A program made the position numbers and the translations under genes. Shown in pieces: positions 1-8,221 of a DNA stretch of 64,000 nt (position 1 is its first letter; every line of letters begins with the position of its first letter). The notes under the pieces were generated by a model, which made no database searches, was not told the origin of the DNA, and was given only the letters and a program-made list of their open reading frames with translations. Source of the stretch: Oscillospiraceae bacterium (GTDB lineage: Bacteria; Bacillota; Clostridia; Oscillospirales; Acutalibacteraceae); NCBI GenBank assembly GCA_015065425.1, contig SVQH01000006.1:1-64000 (forward strand), read 5' to 3'.

Positions 1-54
1 GTCCACCTGCCTTTCAGTAATTTTCTATAATTATACTCTTCTGTACCAAGAAAG

Positions 55-318
55 TCAATATTTTAAAAGTGGTGTTATGTATAAATCAGCTCTGAGTAAA
101 TTAAAGTAAATTAATAGTAAATTAATTAATTCTGTTGTAACAACTTCACGTGTCCTTGCTTCAATATTCTGTATACGGCATATCCATTCCATCTGATTAT
201 CTTTTTTTAGTTGCTCAGTTACACCTTCAGCCTTTTTCATCTGTTCCACGAGAGTATCAAACATCTCATGAGCCTGATTTTCTACCTCGGCACAATGTTG
301 ATAAAGTTTACCACATGT
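55..318 (-). pseudogene. TnpV-like protein, C-terminal remnant
   Basis: Reading the minus strand from about 318 downwards gives KLYQHCAEVENQAHEMF, then EGVTEQLKKDNQMEW and TREVVTTELI. This is the conserved second half of TnpV, a small protein of unknown role carried by Tn4451-like transposons. No start codon or N-terminal half remains. Homology stops abruptly near 315-321, where the recombinase tail begins on the other strand. The residues after TTELI do not look like TnpV and run to a stop at 55. I infer a deletion that joined two parts of one mobile element. Confidence 0.6.
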
Positions 319-671
319 CGCACCAATATGAGGTTGAGAGAGCAGAACTGAAGGTTAAGATATTTAACCTTAGAGAAAAGGTAGCAAATATGCAGACAGT
401 TCAGCACAGCAAGGATATGTTTATCGGTGCGGTAAGAAAGTTCTTGGACATGGATACTATCACTGCACCACTAATTCACGAGCTCATTGACCACATTGAT
501 GTTTATGAGGCAGAGGGCAAGGGTAAAAACAAGACACAGAGAGTTGTGATTCACTACAACTTTGTAGGTTATCTTGAAATCCCTGAGAATGACGAGCCTT
601 GCTTTACGGCAGATACCCGTCAGGGAGTAGCAATAGGATATATTGCAAAACCTACAGAAAAGTCAGCATAA
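315..671 (+). pseudogene. Large serine recombinase (TnpX-like), C-terminal remnant
   Basis: The open frame from 315 encodes the coiled coil and C-terminal DUF4368-type region of a large serine recombinase of transposon type: HQYEVERAELKVKI, then AVRKFLDMDTITAPLIHEL, the IDHIDVYEAEGKGK segment and a beta-rich end. The N-terminal resolvase catalytic domain and the central recombinase domain are missing, so it cannot be active. The frame stays open upstream to 150, but that stretch lies antisense to the TnpV remnant and is not recombinase-like. Together with the TnpV fragment it marks a dead integrative element next to a tRNA gene. Confidence 0.7.
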
Positions 672-678
672 CAAAAAA

Positions 679-702
679 GTCGCACTCCGAAAGGAATGCG
701 AC
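679..702 (+). terminator. Hairpin after recombinase remnant
   Basis: GTCGCACTCC and GGAATGCGAC form a stem with one mismatch directly after the recombinase stop. No strong T-run follows on the plus strand, while A residues precede it, so it could act in either direction or be part of the element end. Confidence 0.4.
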
Positions 703-748
703 GATACATAAAAATTATATCAAACTATATACAAAACTCTATTTTAAG

Positions 749-792
749 CAAAAAAATTGAGTATTCACAGGTCAAATCCCTTATGAATACTC
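749..792 (-). terminator. Intrinsic terminator of tRNA-Pro
   Basis: Perfect 9-bp arms GAGTATTCA (759-767) and TGAATACTC (784-792). Read on the minus strand the hairpin follows the tRNA 3' end immediately and is followed by a T-rich run (complement of 751-758). Confidence 0.75.
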
Positions 793-796
793 AATA

Positions 797-873
797 TGGT
801 CGGAGTGACGGGATTCGAACCCACGACCTCTTGGTCCCGAACCAAGCGCACTACCAAACTGTGCCACACCCCG
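797..873 (-). tRNA. tRNA-Pro (CGG anticodon)
   Basis: On the minus strand the gene starts CGGGGTG and ends CACTCCG-A-CCA, giving a 7-bp acceptor stem with one G-U pair and an encoded CCA. The anticodon arm is CTTGG, loop TTCGGGA, CCAAG, so the anticodon is CGG, read as proline. The T arm carries GGTTCGAATCC. Length 77 nt fits tRNA-Pro. It is a single tRNA gene with its own promoter and terminator. Confidence 0.95.
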
Positions 874-898
874 GAGATTTAATTTTTTGAACTTTATA

Positions 899-927
899 AG
901 TATAGCAAAACTTTTTTGTAATGTCAA
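899..927 (-). promoter_or_regulatory. Promoter of tRNA-Pro
   Basis: Minus strand: -35 TTGACA (922-927), 17-bp spacer, -10 TATACT (899-904). Near-consensus vegetative promoter about 25 bp upstream of the tRNA 5' end. Confidence 0.85.
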
Positions 928-1186
928 TATTTTTGTGCAGGGTGCGGAAAAATTGCAGGGAAATTGCGAAAATTGCGAAAAAAGGCTTTGCAAGATATAA
1001 AATGCACAAACAGAGGACAAAGATAAAATTTAATACTGAGAAGAAATTGCGGAAAGGTTGCCTATATAAAATGTTTATTGTTTGTTCATAAATTCTTTAT
1101 ATTTGTCTTGCACTGCGGTGATGTTTGTGATATAAATATATTATCGGATATTAATGTGGATTATTTTCTTGTCTTGAGGTGTTTTT
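928..1186. other. Non-coding gap between tRNA promoter and isomerase gene
   Basis: No gene is supported here. The stretch has three short AAATTGC copies (950, 961, 970) and is AT-rich near 1070-1170, where the promoter of the next gene probably lies. No convincing -35/-10 pair stands out. Confidence 0.5.
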
Positions 1187-2023
1187 ATGTACCGCCATAT
1201 TCTGTGTATGAATACTTCACCTGCTTTCGGTGTATCTTTGGAAGAACAGATTGTTATGCTGGGAAAAACGGGTTTTGAGGGATTTTTTACTCCGTGGTAT
1301 GAAAATTGCCCCATGGACTTATGGGCAAAAACTGCCCGTGATAATAATATGATATATCAGTCTGTCCATGCTCCCTTCGGAGGAGTAAAAAAACTGTGGC
1401 ACGGACAGGACGACGAAGCGGATATTGCCGAAAAAGAACTTGTTGACTGTGTGCACGATTGCAGTGACAACGGTATAGGACTTATGATTTCCCATTGTTA
1501 TATAGGCTTTGACAGTGTTGTTGACATTACCCAAAAAGGGCTTGAACGGTACGGCAGGATAATTGAAGAAGCACAAAAATGCGGAGTAAATATAGCATTT
1601 GAAAACACCGAAGGGGAAGAGTACCTTGCTGCCGTATTGGATAACTTCGGAAATAACAGTAATGTGGGTTTTTGCCTTGATACGGGGCATGAGTTGTGCT
1701 ATAACTACGGAAAAGATTTATTGTCCCTCTGGGGGGATAAGCTGATAGCAACTCATATAAATGACAATCTCGGAATTAAGGACCGTGACGGAAAAATATT
1801 CTGGCATGATGACCTTCATCTTCTGCCCTTTGACGGAATACGGGATTGGGATGAAACCGCCAGCAGATTAAAAAATTGCGGTTATAAAGGGATTCTTACA
1901 TTTGAACTTAATAAATCTTCAAAACCTGAAAGACATGAAAATGATGTTTATGAAAAAATGTCTTTACAGGAATATTTTACTCAGTGCTATATAAGAGCCT
2001 GCAGATTTGCTGCGAAGCTGTAG
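1187..2023 (+). CDS. Sugar phosphate isomerase/epimerase-like TIM-barrel protein
   Basis: A 278-residue protein of the xylose isomerase-like AP-endonuclease-2 superfamily. Likely divalent-metal ligands sit at strand ends: the SHCYIGFD segment, AFENTEGEE, the CLDTGHE motif near residue 163, THINDN, and HDDLHLLPFDG. Such proteins isomerise or epimerise free or phosphorylated sugars in the cytosol; the substrate here cannot be told. The ATG at 1187 has GAGGTG five bases upstream. It is a single-gene unit: 114 bp separate it from the next operon, which has its own promoter-like sequence. Confidence 0.8.
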   Translation: MYRHILCMNTSPAFGVSLEEQIVMLGKTGFEGFFTPWYENCPMDLWAKTARDNNMIYQSVHAPFGGVKKLWHGQDDEADIAEKELVDCVHDCSDNGIGLMISHCYIGFDSVVDITQKGLERYGRIIEEAQKCGVNIAFENTEGEEYLAAVLDNFGNNSNVGFCLDTGHELCYNYGKDLLSLWGDKLIATHINDNLGIKDRDGKIFWHDDLHLLPFDGIRDWDETASRLKNCGYKGILTFELNKSSKPERHENDVYEKMSLQEYFTQCYIRACRFAAKL

Positions 2024-2067
2024 TTTATCATAGAGAAACTTCTGACAGGTATGTGAGTTTTTGTTTA

Positions 2068-2097
2068 TTGTTTATTTGCGTATTAATGTAATATAAT
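2068..2097 (+). promoter_or_regulatory. Possible promoter of the fusion-enzyme operon
   Basis: TTGTTT (2068-2073), 18-bp spacer, TATAAT (2092-2097), 40 bp before the start codon. The -10 is perfect, the -35 weak. Confidence 0.5.
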
Positions 2098-2137
2098 TAT
2101 CTGAACAGTTAACTGAAAAAAAGGAAAAGGAAAAAAC

Positions 2138-5100
2138 ATGATTTTAGAGGATCTTACCCAACTTCGTAATCTTAAACAGATGGTTGATTACGCTGCTGAA
2201 AACTTTGCTGACACTGATTTTATTCAGTATAAGGTTCCCGGGGGAACGGGATCAAAAAAATACAGCCGTTTAAAAAAAGACTGTGATGCCTTCAGCCTTA
2301 TGCTCGAGGACAAAGGCCTTCGCGGTGCACATGTCGCAGTTATCGGTGCTACAAGCTATAATTGGATAGTGACTTATTTCGGAACGGTTGCAACTGAAAG
2401 TGTTATAGTTCCTCTTGCAACAACAGAGACGACAGAAATGAATTGTCGTCTTATGGATTTTTCCGATGCAGATGTACTGGTTTTCGATGAAAAATGTAAA
2501 CCTTTGTATAAAGCAGCCCGTGAACAGCTTCACGGGATAAAACTGTTCATATCCTCAGATGATACCGCCGATGAAGACGGAGTTGAAAATTTCAGCGATA
2601 TCCTTAAAAAATATAAAGGTGAATACCATAAAGAACCCGATGCCGAAAAAACCTGTGCCATAATGTTTACATCAGGTACTACGGGATTTCCCAAGGGAGT
2701 AATGCTCTCTCATAAAAATCTTGTTTATTCTGCAACAAGCGTTCATATTGCCTGTCCTACAACAAAAATGTTCTGTTGTCTTCCGATACATCACGGCTTT
2801 TGTTTTACTGCAAATATTACAAAGAGCATCTGTAAGGGTAAAACCGTCTGCGTGAATGACAATCTTGCCGATATTGTACCAGACCTTCGCTTGTTTAAGC
2901 CTGACAGTATCGTGGCAGTTCCTCAGATAATTAAAAAACTTATGGGTGGTGCACTTAAATATGCCTCATCAAAGCCCGATATGACGGAAGAAGAGGCTGT
3001 AAGAGAGTTTCTCGGGGGAAATATCATTGATATCATTTCAGGCGGTGCTCCTCTTGATGCCGCACTCAATGAAAGATTTAATGCAACAGGTGTACTTGTT
3101 CTCAACGGCTACGGAATGACAGAGTGTTCACCCATTATTTCAAACAATGCCGTCGGTAATTTCCGTCACGGCTCTGTCGGTATGCCCATTCCTTGTATGG
3201 ATGTAAAAATAGTTGACGGAGAAATACTTGTAAAGGGCCCCAGTGTCATGCAGGGGTATTATAAAAACCCCGAAGCTACAAAGGAAGCCTTTACCGAGGA
3301 CGGATATCTTCATACAGGAGATGTCGGTCACTTTGACGATGACGGATTCCTCTATATTACGGGCAGATGTAAAAATCTCATTTTGCTCGACAACGGTGAA
3401 AATGTTTCCGCAGAAATGCTTGAAGATAAATTTTCTTTTGAACCTATGGTTCAGGAGGTCGTATGCTTCGGTGAAGACGGTGCAATATATGCTGAAATAT
3501 ATCCCGATAAGACATATATTGCCGAAAACAATATAACCGATATTGATAAGGCAATGATTGAAATGCTTATGCGTGTCAATTCCACTCTTGCAGGTTTTCA
3601 GAGAGTTTCCGCATACATACTAAGAGATACTCCTTTTGAAAGAACCGCTTCATCAAAAATAAAAAGAGGTGCTCACGGAGCAGTTAAAAAGGCAGCTCCC
3701 GTGGAACCTGAAACTCCCGAAGAGAAAAAAGTTTTTGATGCAGTAAAAGAGCTGCTCGGTCTTTCAATTCTCAGTATGACAGACAATTTCTTCGCAGTAG
3801 GCGGTGATTCACTCAATGCTGTTGAGCTTGCCGTTTCTCTTAACATAAAGCCTCAGGAGGTTTATGATAATCCTTTCCTTTATGCACTTGCAAATAAACT
3901 TAAGGAAAATACTGAAACCGAGGCAGACGGAATCAGTAACATAAATGAACTCATACTTGAAACAGAAAGTCCCGATATTCCTGAGATAAAATATTCATCT
4001 GCCCTTCTTACGGGTGCTACGGGTTTCCTCGGTATTCATATTCTCAAAGAGCTTATTGATTCGGGACTTAAAGTATATTGCCTTGTCCGAAACGAAAAGA
4101 AGCTTTTGTCACAGATAAAATATTATTTCGGCTCTCTTGATATGACAAATATCAGAGTAGTTCCGGGAAACATTGAGGCACACAGGCTGGGACTCAGTAA
4201 AGAAGATTATGAAACTCTTGCAAAAGAGGTTGATGTTGTTTATCATGTTGCCGCAAATGTTCATCATGCAGGTGACTATTGCGACCTTGAAAGAACAAAT
4301 GTGGGTGGTACAAAAAATGTTATAGATTTTTGCTTTTTTGCCGATGCTGTATTGCAGCATACATCTACGGTAAGTGTACATGGTGCTGCCACGGTCCGTC
4401 AGAGTTTCAAAAATGCCGTTTTTCATGAACATATACTTGACATCGGTCAGCATTACTGTGACAATGTATACATTCACAGTAAATACCGTGCCGAAGAGGC
4501 TGTTATTGAAGCAAGAACCCGCGGACTTAAAGCCAATATCTACCGTATAGGCAATCTCACATGGAGAGCATCTGACGGAAAATTCCAAAGTAACTCTGCA
4601 GACAACGGTTTCCTGCACCGCCTTCATGCAATGCTGAAACTGGGGCTTTATCATGAAAATATGGATAAATATCCCATGGATCTGACTGCAGTTGACGAAT
4701 GTGCGGATGCTTTTGTAAAACTTTCGCTGCTCGGCAAGGTAAATGAAATATATCATCTGTTCAATCATAATTTCCTTGATTCAAGGGATATGTTTGAATT
4801 TCTCGGTGTTTCATACCGTCATGTATCTGCAACTGAGATGATAGAAACAGCGTTTGCAAATACTTCCGACAGAGATATACATGTATATCTTTTCTATATG
4901 ATAATTTCGGGGCGTTCGCAGAATGTCCCCATGTATAATGATTTTACCCTTTCGAGACTCAGAAAAACAGGTTTCAGATGGAGTATTCCCGATAAAAAGT
5001 ATCTTACGGTATCCTCCGACGGAGAAAAAGGATTGTGTCTTGATTTTGACCCGGTGGAAATAAAATCCATGAGAAAAACAGGTGGTATACTGAATCCCAT

Positions 5101-6268
5101 TCAGAAGCTTACTTTAGGGGTGCTTAAAAATGCTTATCCTGTTGACAGTAAGGTTATAAGAGGAGCAGGAAAGATAGCTGAGCTTAAAAATGAGCTTGGA
5201 TTAATGGGTGTAAAAAGACCTCTTGTCATAACTCTTCCGAATGCAGATTCATTTAAGGGTATAAATACTTTTATTAATTCATTCTCCGAAAAGCCTGTTG
5301 TTTTTGATGCAATTTACGGGGAACCCACCGTTAAGAATACTGATGATGCACTCGCTTTGTATATTGAAAACGGATGTGATTCTGTTGTAGGTATCGGCGG
5401 CGGTTCGGTACTTGATACTGCAAAAATAGTAGCATTGAGAGCAAACAATAGAGACAGCGTAATTGATGATATATGTAAGCTTGAAAGTGACGCAAATATG
5501 AGTGTCCCGCTGTTTCTTGTTCCTACAACGGCAGGTACAGGCTCGGAGGTGACCTTTTTCGCTGTTGCTACCGAGGAGGAAGAAAACAAAAAGAGACCCT
5601 TTGTAAGTGATAAATATCTTCCCGATGTTGTAATACTTGACCCTGAGCTTACTCTTACGGTCCCCGCAAAGAGTACTGCTTTTACGGGAATTGATGCCAT
5701 GTCCCACGCAATAGAAAGTTATGTAAGTCTTTTTGCATCTGCTTTTGAAGAGGATGCTGCACTTTCTCCCGATGTATGTAAGGACATTTTCGCTCATCTT
5801 TACAATGCCTGTCTCAATCCTGCTGATATTTTTTCCCGTGAGGTGCTTCAGAATGCGGCATTTAATGCAGGTCTTTCTTTCAGAAGAATCGGAACAGGAT
5901 ATATTCACGCCATAGGACACAGACTCGGTGAATTCTGTCACATTCCTCACGGACTTGCAATAGCTGTATGTATTGCTCCCGTTCTTCGTGCATATCTGCC
6001 TTTCGGAGCAGATAAGCTTTCTGAACTTGCATTGCACTGCGGTATCGGAAGTGTTACCGATACAAACGAAGTCAATGCGGAAAACTTTATTTCAGCCATT
6101 GAAAAGCTTATCGGAAAGCTGGGTATTTCTGCTGATTCAATAGAATTCAACGAAGGTGACATCGATGAGATAACAAGACGGTCACAGGAAGAAGCAAAAA
6201 TAATCGGTTATCCGAGACCCTTCAGTGATGAAGAGCTTAAGAGTATTATTCTTTCAATTTTCAGATAA
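2138..6268 (+). CDS. Four-domain carboxylic acid reductase-alcohol dehydrogenase fusion (A-T-R-ADH)
   Basis: A 1376-residue enzyme in one unbroken frame. Residues 1-510 are an acyl-adenylating domain of fatty-acid ligase type, with TSGTTGFPKG (178-187), NGYGMTECSP (323-332), TGD near 395 and the C-terminal catalytic lysine in SSKIKR (K507). Residues 525-590 are a carrier domain with phosphopantetheine serine S558 in GGDSLNA. Residues 620-980 are a thioester reductase of short-chain dehydrogenase type (TGATGFLG 625-632, YxxxK Y778/K782). Residues 1000-1376 are an iron alcohol dehydrogenase (GGGSVLDTAK 1087-1096; likely metal ligands D1186, H1190, H1257, H1271). By analogy with carboxylic acid reductases it should activate an acid, load it on the carrier, reduce it to an aldehyde, and pass this to the dehydrogenase to give an alcohol. 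Substrate unknown; a fatty acid is my guess from the adenylation domain. No signal peptide. A phosphopantetheinyl transferase must act in trans. Confidence 0.88.
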   Translation: MILEDLTQLRNLKQMVDYAAENFADTDFIQYKVPGGTGSKKYSRLKKDCDAFSLMLEDKGLRGAHVAVIGATSYNWIVTYFGTVATESVIVPLATTETTEMNCRLMDFSDADVLVFDEKCKPLYKAAREQLHGIKLFISSDDTADEDGVENFSDILKKYKGEYHKEPDAEKTCAIMFTSGTTGFPKGVMLSHKNLVYSATSVHIACPTTKMFCCLPIHHGFCFTANITKSICKGKTVCVNDNLADIVPDLRLFKPDSIVAVPQIIKKLMGGALKYASSKPDMTEEEAVREFLGGNIIDIISGGAPLDAALNERFNATGVLVLNGYGMTECSPIISNNAVGNFRHGSVGMPIPCMDVKIVDGEILVKGPSVMQGYYKNPEATKEAFTEDGYLHTGDVGHFDDDGFLYITGRCKNLILLDNGENVSAEMLEDKFSFEPMVQEVVCFGEDGAIYAEIYPDKTYIAENNITDIDKAMIEMLMRVNSTLAGFQRVSAYILRDTPFERTASSKIKRGAHGAVKKAAPVEPETPEEKKVFDAVKELLGLSILSMTDNFFAVGGDSLNAVELAVSLNIKPQEVYDNPFLYALANKLKENTETEADGISNINELILETESPDIPEIKYSSALLTGATGFLGIHILKELIDSGLKVYCLVRNEKKLLSQIKYYFGSLDMTNIRVVPGNIEAHRLGLSKEDYETLAKEVDVVYHVAANVHHAGDYCDLERTNVGGTKNVIDFCFFADAVLQHTSTVSVHGAATVRQSFKNAVFHEHILDIGQHYCDNVYIHSKYRAEEAVIEARTRGLKANIYRIGNLTWRASDGKFQSNSADNGFLHRLHAMLKLGLYHENMDKYPMDLTAVDECADAFVKLSLLGKVNEIYHLFNHNFLDSRDMFEFLGVSYRHVSATEMIETAFANTSDRDIHVYLFYMIISGRSQNVPMYNDFTLSRLRKTGFRWSIPDKKYLTVSSDGEKGLCLDFDPVEIKSMRKTGGILNPIQKLTLGVLKNAYPVDSKVIRGAGKIAELKNELGLMGVKRPLVITLPNADSFKGINTFINSFSEKPVVFDAIYGEPTVKNTDDALALYIENGCDSVVGIGGGSVLDTAKIVALRANNRDSVIDDICKLESDANMSVPLFLVPTTAGTGSEVTFFAVATEEEENKKRPFVSDKYLPDVVILDPELTLTVPAKSTAFTGIDAMSHAIESYVSLFASAFEEDAALSPDVCKDIFAHLYNACLNPADIFSREVLQNAAFNAGLSFRRIGTGYIHAIGHRLGEFCHIPHGLAIAVCIAPVLRAYLPFGADKLSELALHCGIGSVTDTNEVNAENFISAIEKLIGKLGISADSIEFNEGDIDEITRRSQEEAKIIGYPRPFSDEELKSIILSIFR

Positions 6269-6277
6269 GGTGATGTT

Positions 6278-7294
6278 ATGTCCGACAAAAAGAAAACGGA
6301 TATTCTGAAAGTTTTTGCAGGTGCTGCCATAGCGGCGGCATCTGTGCTTTTTATTTGGATGCTGTCAGAACCGCGTTTTTATAATATTCCTCCTGTTATA
6401 TTAATTGCAGTAATTATTGCTTTTATTGGTGAAACAGCACTTCTTGTTGTTTTAAGAGGAAAGAACATATTAAAAAGAATAATTAAAATTATCCTGCTTT
6501 TGGCGGTAAATATTTCAGTCTTCACTTGTGCTGTTATTTATAGCTTTGCCCCTGCTTTTATTCTTCAGCCCCATTCGGATGAAACTTCTTATGAAGCACT
6601 GAAAACCCATCCGTCTGCCGAGGAAATAAGCTTTGAAGGGACAAACGGCAGTATAAACGGATGGTTTTATAATGCGGCAGGGCGGAGTGCTCCGACTGTT
6701 TTATATTTTTACGGAAATTATGAAACCGCATCAACAAGACTTTTGCAGCTTAGCCGTAATTATGAAAATTCAGCCTTCCGCGATTGCAATTTTGCGGTTT
6801 TTGATTATCCCTCTTACGGAAAAACTGAGGGCAGATGCTCGGATGATACGCTTCTTGCCTTTTCCCTTGATGTTTTTGATAAACTTTCAGAAATAACGGA
6901 TAATATTATTGTTCTCGGCTATTCCGTGGGTACGGGACCCGCCTGTTATCTTGCAAGTAAGCGGGATGTGAAGGCTCTTGTGCTTTATGCCCCCTACAGT
7001 AACGGAGTTGACCTTTATAACAATGTTATTGATATCTTCCACGGTGCTTTGGAAGGGCTTGTATCATTTAATATCGAAAACGAAATTTATGCTTCGCAGA
7101 TTGCCGAAAAAGCACTTGTTTTTGCATCTCCGAGTGACGAACTCATTCCGTATTCGTCTTCGATGAGGCTGTCGGAGAAATTTGATGTTTGTAATTTTGT
7201 TACGGTACAGGGAATCGGACACAATGATTTTCTTTCAAACGGAGAAATAAAAGAGAAAACAGCAGGGTTTATAAAAGAGGTGACGGCAGAATGA
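6278..7294 (+). CDS. Membrane-anchored alpha/beta hydrolase
   Basis: A 338-residue protein with three N-terminal membrane segments (about 12-29, 38-58, 68-92) followed by an alpha/beta hydrolase domain resembling the BEM46/ABHD13 group. The nucleophile elbow is GYSVG (S216); D287 in SPSDELIP and H315 in GIGHNDF complete a plausible triad. The domain most likely faces outward if the first helix enters from the cytosol, but topology is not certain. It begins 9 bp after the fusion enzyme and overlaps the next gene by 4 bp, so all three are probably one operon. Expected activity is ester, thioester or amide hydrolysis on a lipid-like substrate; this is inference. Confidence 0.8.
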   Translation: MSDKKKTDILKVFAGAAIAAASVLFIWMLSEPRFYNIPPVILIAVIIAFIGETALLVVLRGKNILKRIIKIILLLAVNISVFTCAVIYSFAPAFILQPHSDETSYEALKTHPSAEEISFEGTNGSINGWFYNAAGRSAPTVLYFYGNYETASTRLLQLSRNYENSAFRDCNFAVFDYPSYGKTEGRCSDDTLLAFSLDVFDKLSEITDNIIVLGYSVGTGPACYLASKRDVKALVLYAPYSNGVDLYNNVIDIFHGALEGLVSFNIENEIYASQIAEKALVFASPSDELIPYSSSMRLSEKFDVCNFVTVQGIGHNDFLSNGEIKEKTAGFIKEVTAE

Positions 7295-7539
7295 AAAATG
7301 AATTGAAAAAATCTCTTAAAATTGCCGCACTTTTTATTTCTTTCGGGCTTCTGATTTCACTGTTTGTGTTTTTTCTTCTTTTCGGAAAAGGGCTTCAGAT
7401 ACTTCTGCCCCTGATTTTTTTCTGTATATTTTTTGCAGTTTTCTTTCTTTTTGAAAAACTGCCCTTTATAAAGCGACATACTATATTAAAAATTATTGCA
7501 GCATTGATTCTTATTGCAGTTTTTATTGTGATACTTTAA
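7291..7539 (+). CDS. Small membrane protein
   Basis: An 82-residue hydrophobic protein with two to three predicted membrane segments (about 10-30, 32-52, 62-82) separated by short basic stretches. No family recognised. Its ATG overlaps the hydrolase stop codon (ATGA), which ties it to the fusion-enzyme operon by translational coupling. Confidence 0.65.
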   Translation: MKNELKKSLKIAALFISFGLLISLFVFFLLFGKGLQILLPLIFFCIFFAVFFLFEKLPFIKRHTILKIIAALILIAVFIVIL

Positions 7540-7584
7540 ATCGAGTAGGAGGCTAACCATTAGTTGTTAGCCTCCTACTCGATT
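7539..7584. terminator. Perfect 19-bp inverted repeat between convergent stops
   Basis: Arms 7539-7557 and 7566-7584 are exact reverse complements around an 8-base loop. The repeat fills the space between the stop codon of the plus-strand small membrane gene and the stop of the minus-strand gene. Neither side has a strong T-run, so it is not a textbook intrinsic terminator, though it probably serves as a two-way transcript end. Confidence 0.6.
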
Positions 7585-8219
7585 CAGCAGTTATTTTGTT
7601 GGGTATTTTCTCCGAAGTCATTGGGAGAGTTTTTCTGTGACGGTTCGTTATCTCTGAATTTTTTTCTGAGGGAAAAAAGGGCAGAAACAACAAGAAACAT
7701 AGCTATCAGAGAAATCATACCCGGGATACTTGTAATGATGACGGCAATATCTTCGGGAACAGAGTGGAATTTAAGAGTAATATAACTGAATATAAATATC
7801 ACAGTCATGCAAATTGTATAAATGTTTCGCCTTACGATAAATTTTCTGTCAAGTGCCTCATCTGTCTGCTGATATTTCTCTGCAATCAGACTTAAATCCG
7901 TGAGTAACTGAAAATTAAAATAAATAGTAATGATGCTGACTGTTATGTTTATGAGGGATGAAAAAGGGAAGCTTGTAATGCCGAATACCTGTAAAATACA
8001 TAATATTGTATGCCATACCGCAAGAACGGTGCCGAGCGGTTTAAGAAGCATTATTGTTTTACATTCATCTTTAAGGATTGAAATTGCATAAATAATCATA
8101 ATATATCCCACAAAATCGGGAAGGAAATCGAAAGGACCTATTTTTATATGAACAAGGATAAAAATGAAACCGTATGCAATTTTTGATATTGCTTTATAAA
8201 GGGTAAGCCTGTCAGTCAT
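7584..8219 (-). CDS. Multi-pass membrane protein, third gene of the BlaI/BlaR1-like operon
   Basis: A 211-residue protein with about six hydrophobic segments and a polar C-terminal tail rich in Asn and Gln. I do not recognise the family. The ATG lies two bases after the stop of the upstream M56 peptidase gene, so it is translated from the same message and is a candidate effector or partner of that sensor. Confidence 0.6.
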   Translation of the reverse strand: MTDRLTLYKAISKIAYGFIFILVHIKIGPFDFLPDFVGYIMIIYAISILKDECKTIMLLKPLGTVLAVWHTILCILQVFGITSFPFSSLINITVSIITIYFNFQLLTDLSLIAEKYQQTDEALDRKFIVRRNIYTICMTVIFIFSYITLKFHSVPEDIAVIITSIPGMISLIAMFLVVSALFSLRKKFRDNEPSQKNSPNDFGENTQQNNC

Positions 8220-8221
8220 AT

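Noticed and set aside
150-314. Upstream part of the open frame containing the recombinase tail
   Set aside because: It is antisense to the TnpV remnant, whose codons make sense in the other direction; no recombinase similarity here.
950-985. Three AAATTGC copies as an operator or repeat
   Set aside because: Spacing is irregular (11 and 9), the motif is short and the region AT-rich.
781-1020. Minus-strand open frame across the tRNA
   Set aside because: It covers the whole tRNA-Pro gene and its promoter; no protein features.
4109-4768. Long antisense open frame within the fusion enzyme
   Set aside because: The plus strand encodes a continuous, recognisable reductase domain; the antisense product has no family features.
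5279-6037. Antisense open frame in the alcohol dehydrogenase part
   Set aside because: Shadow of the iron alcohol dehydrogenase domain, cysteine- and serine-rich without plausible fold.
2138-6268. Non-ribosomal peptide synthetase
   Set aside because: No condensation domain, and the adenylation domain resembles fatty-acid ligases rather than amino-acid-activating domains.
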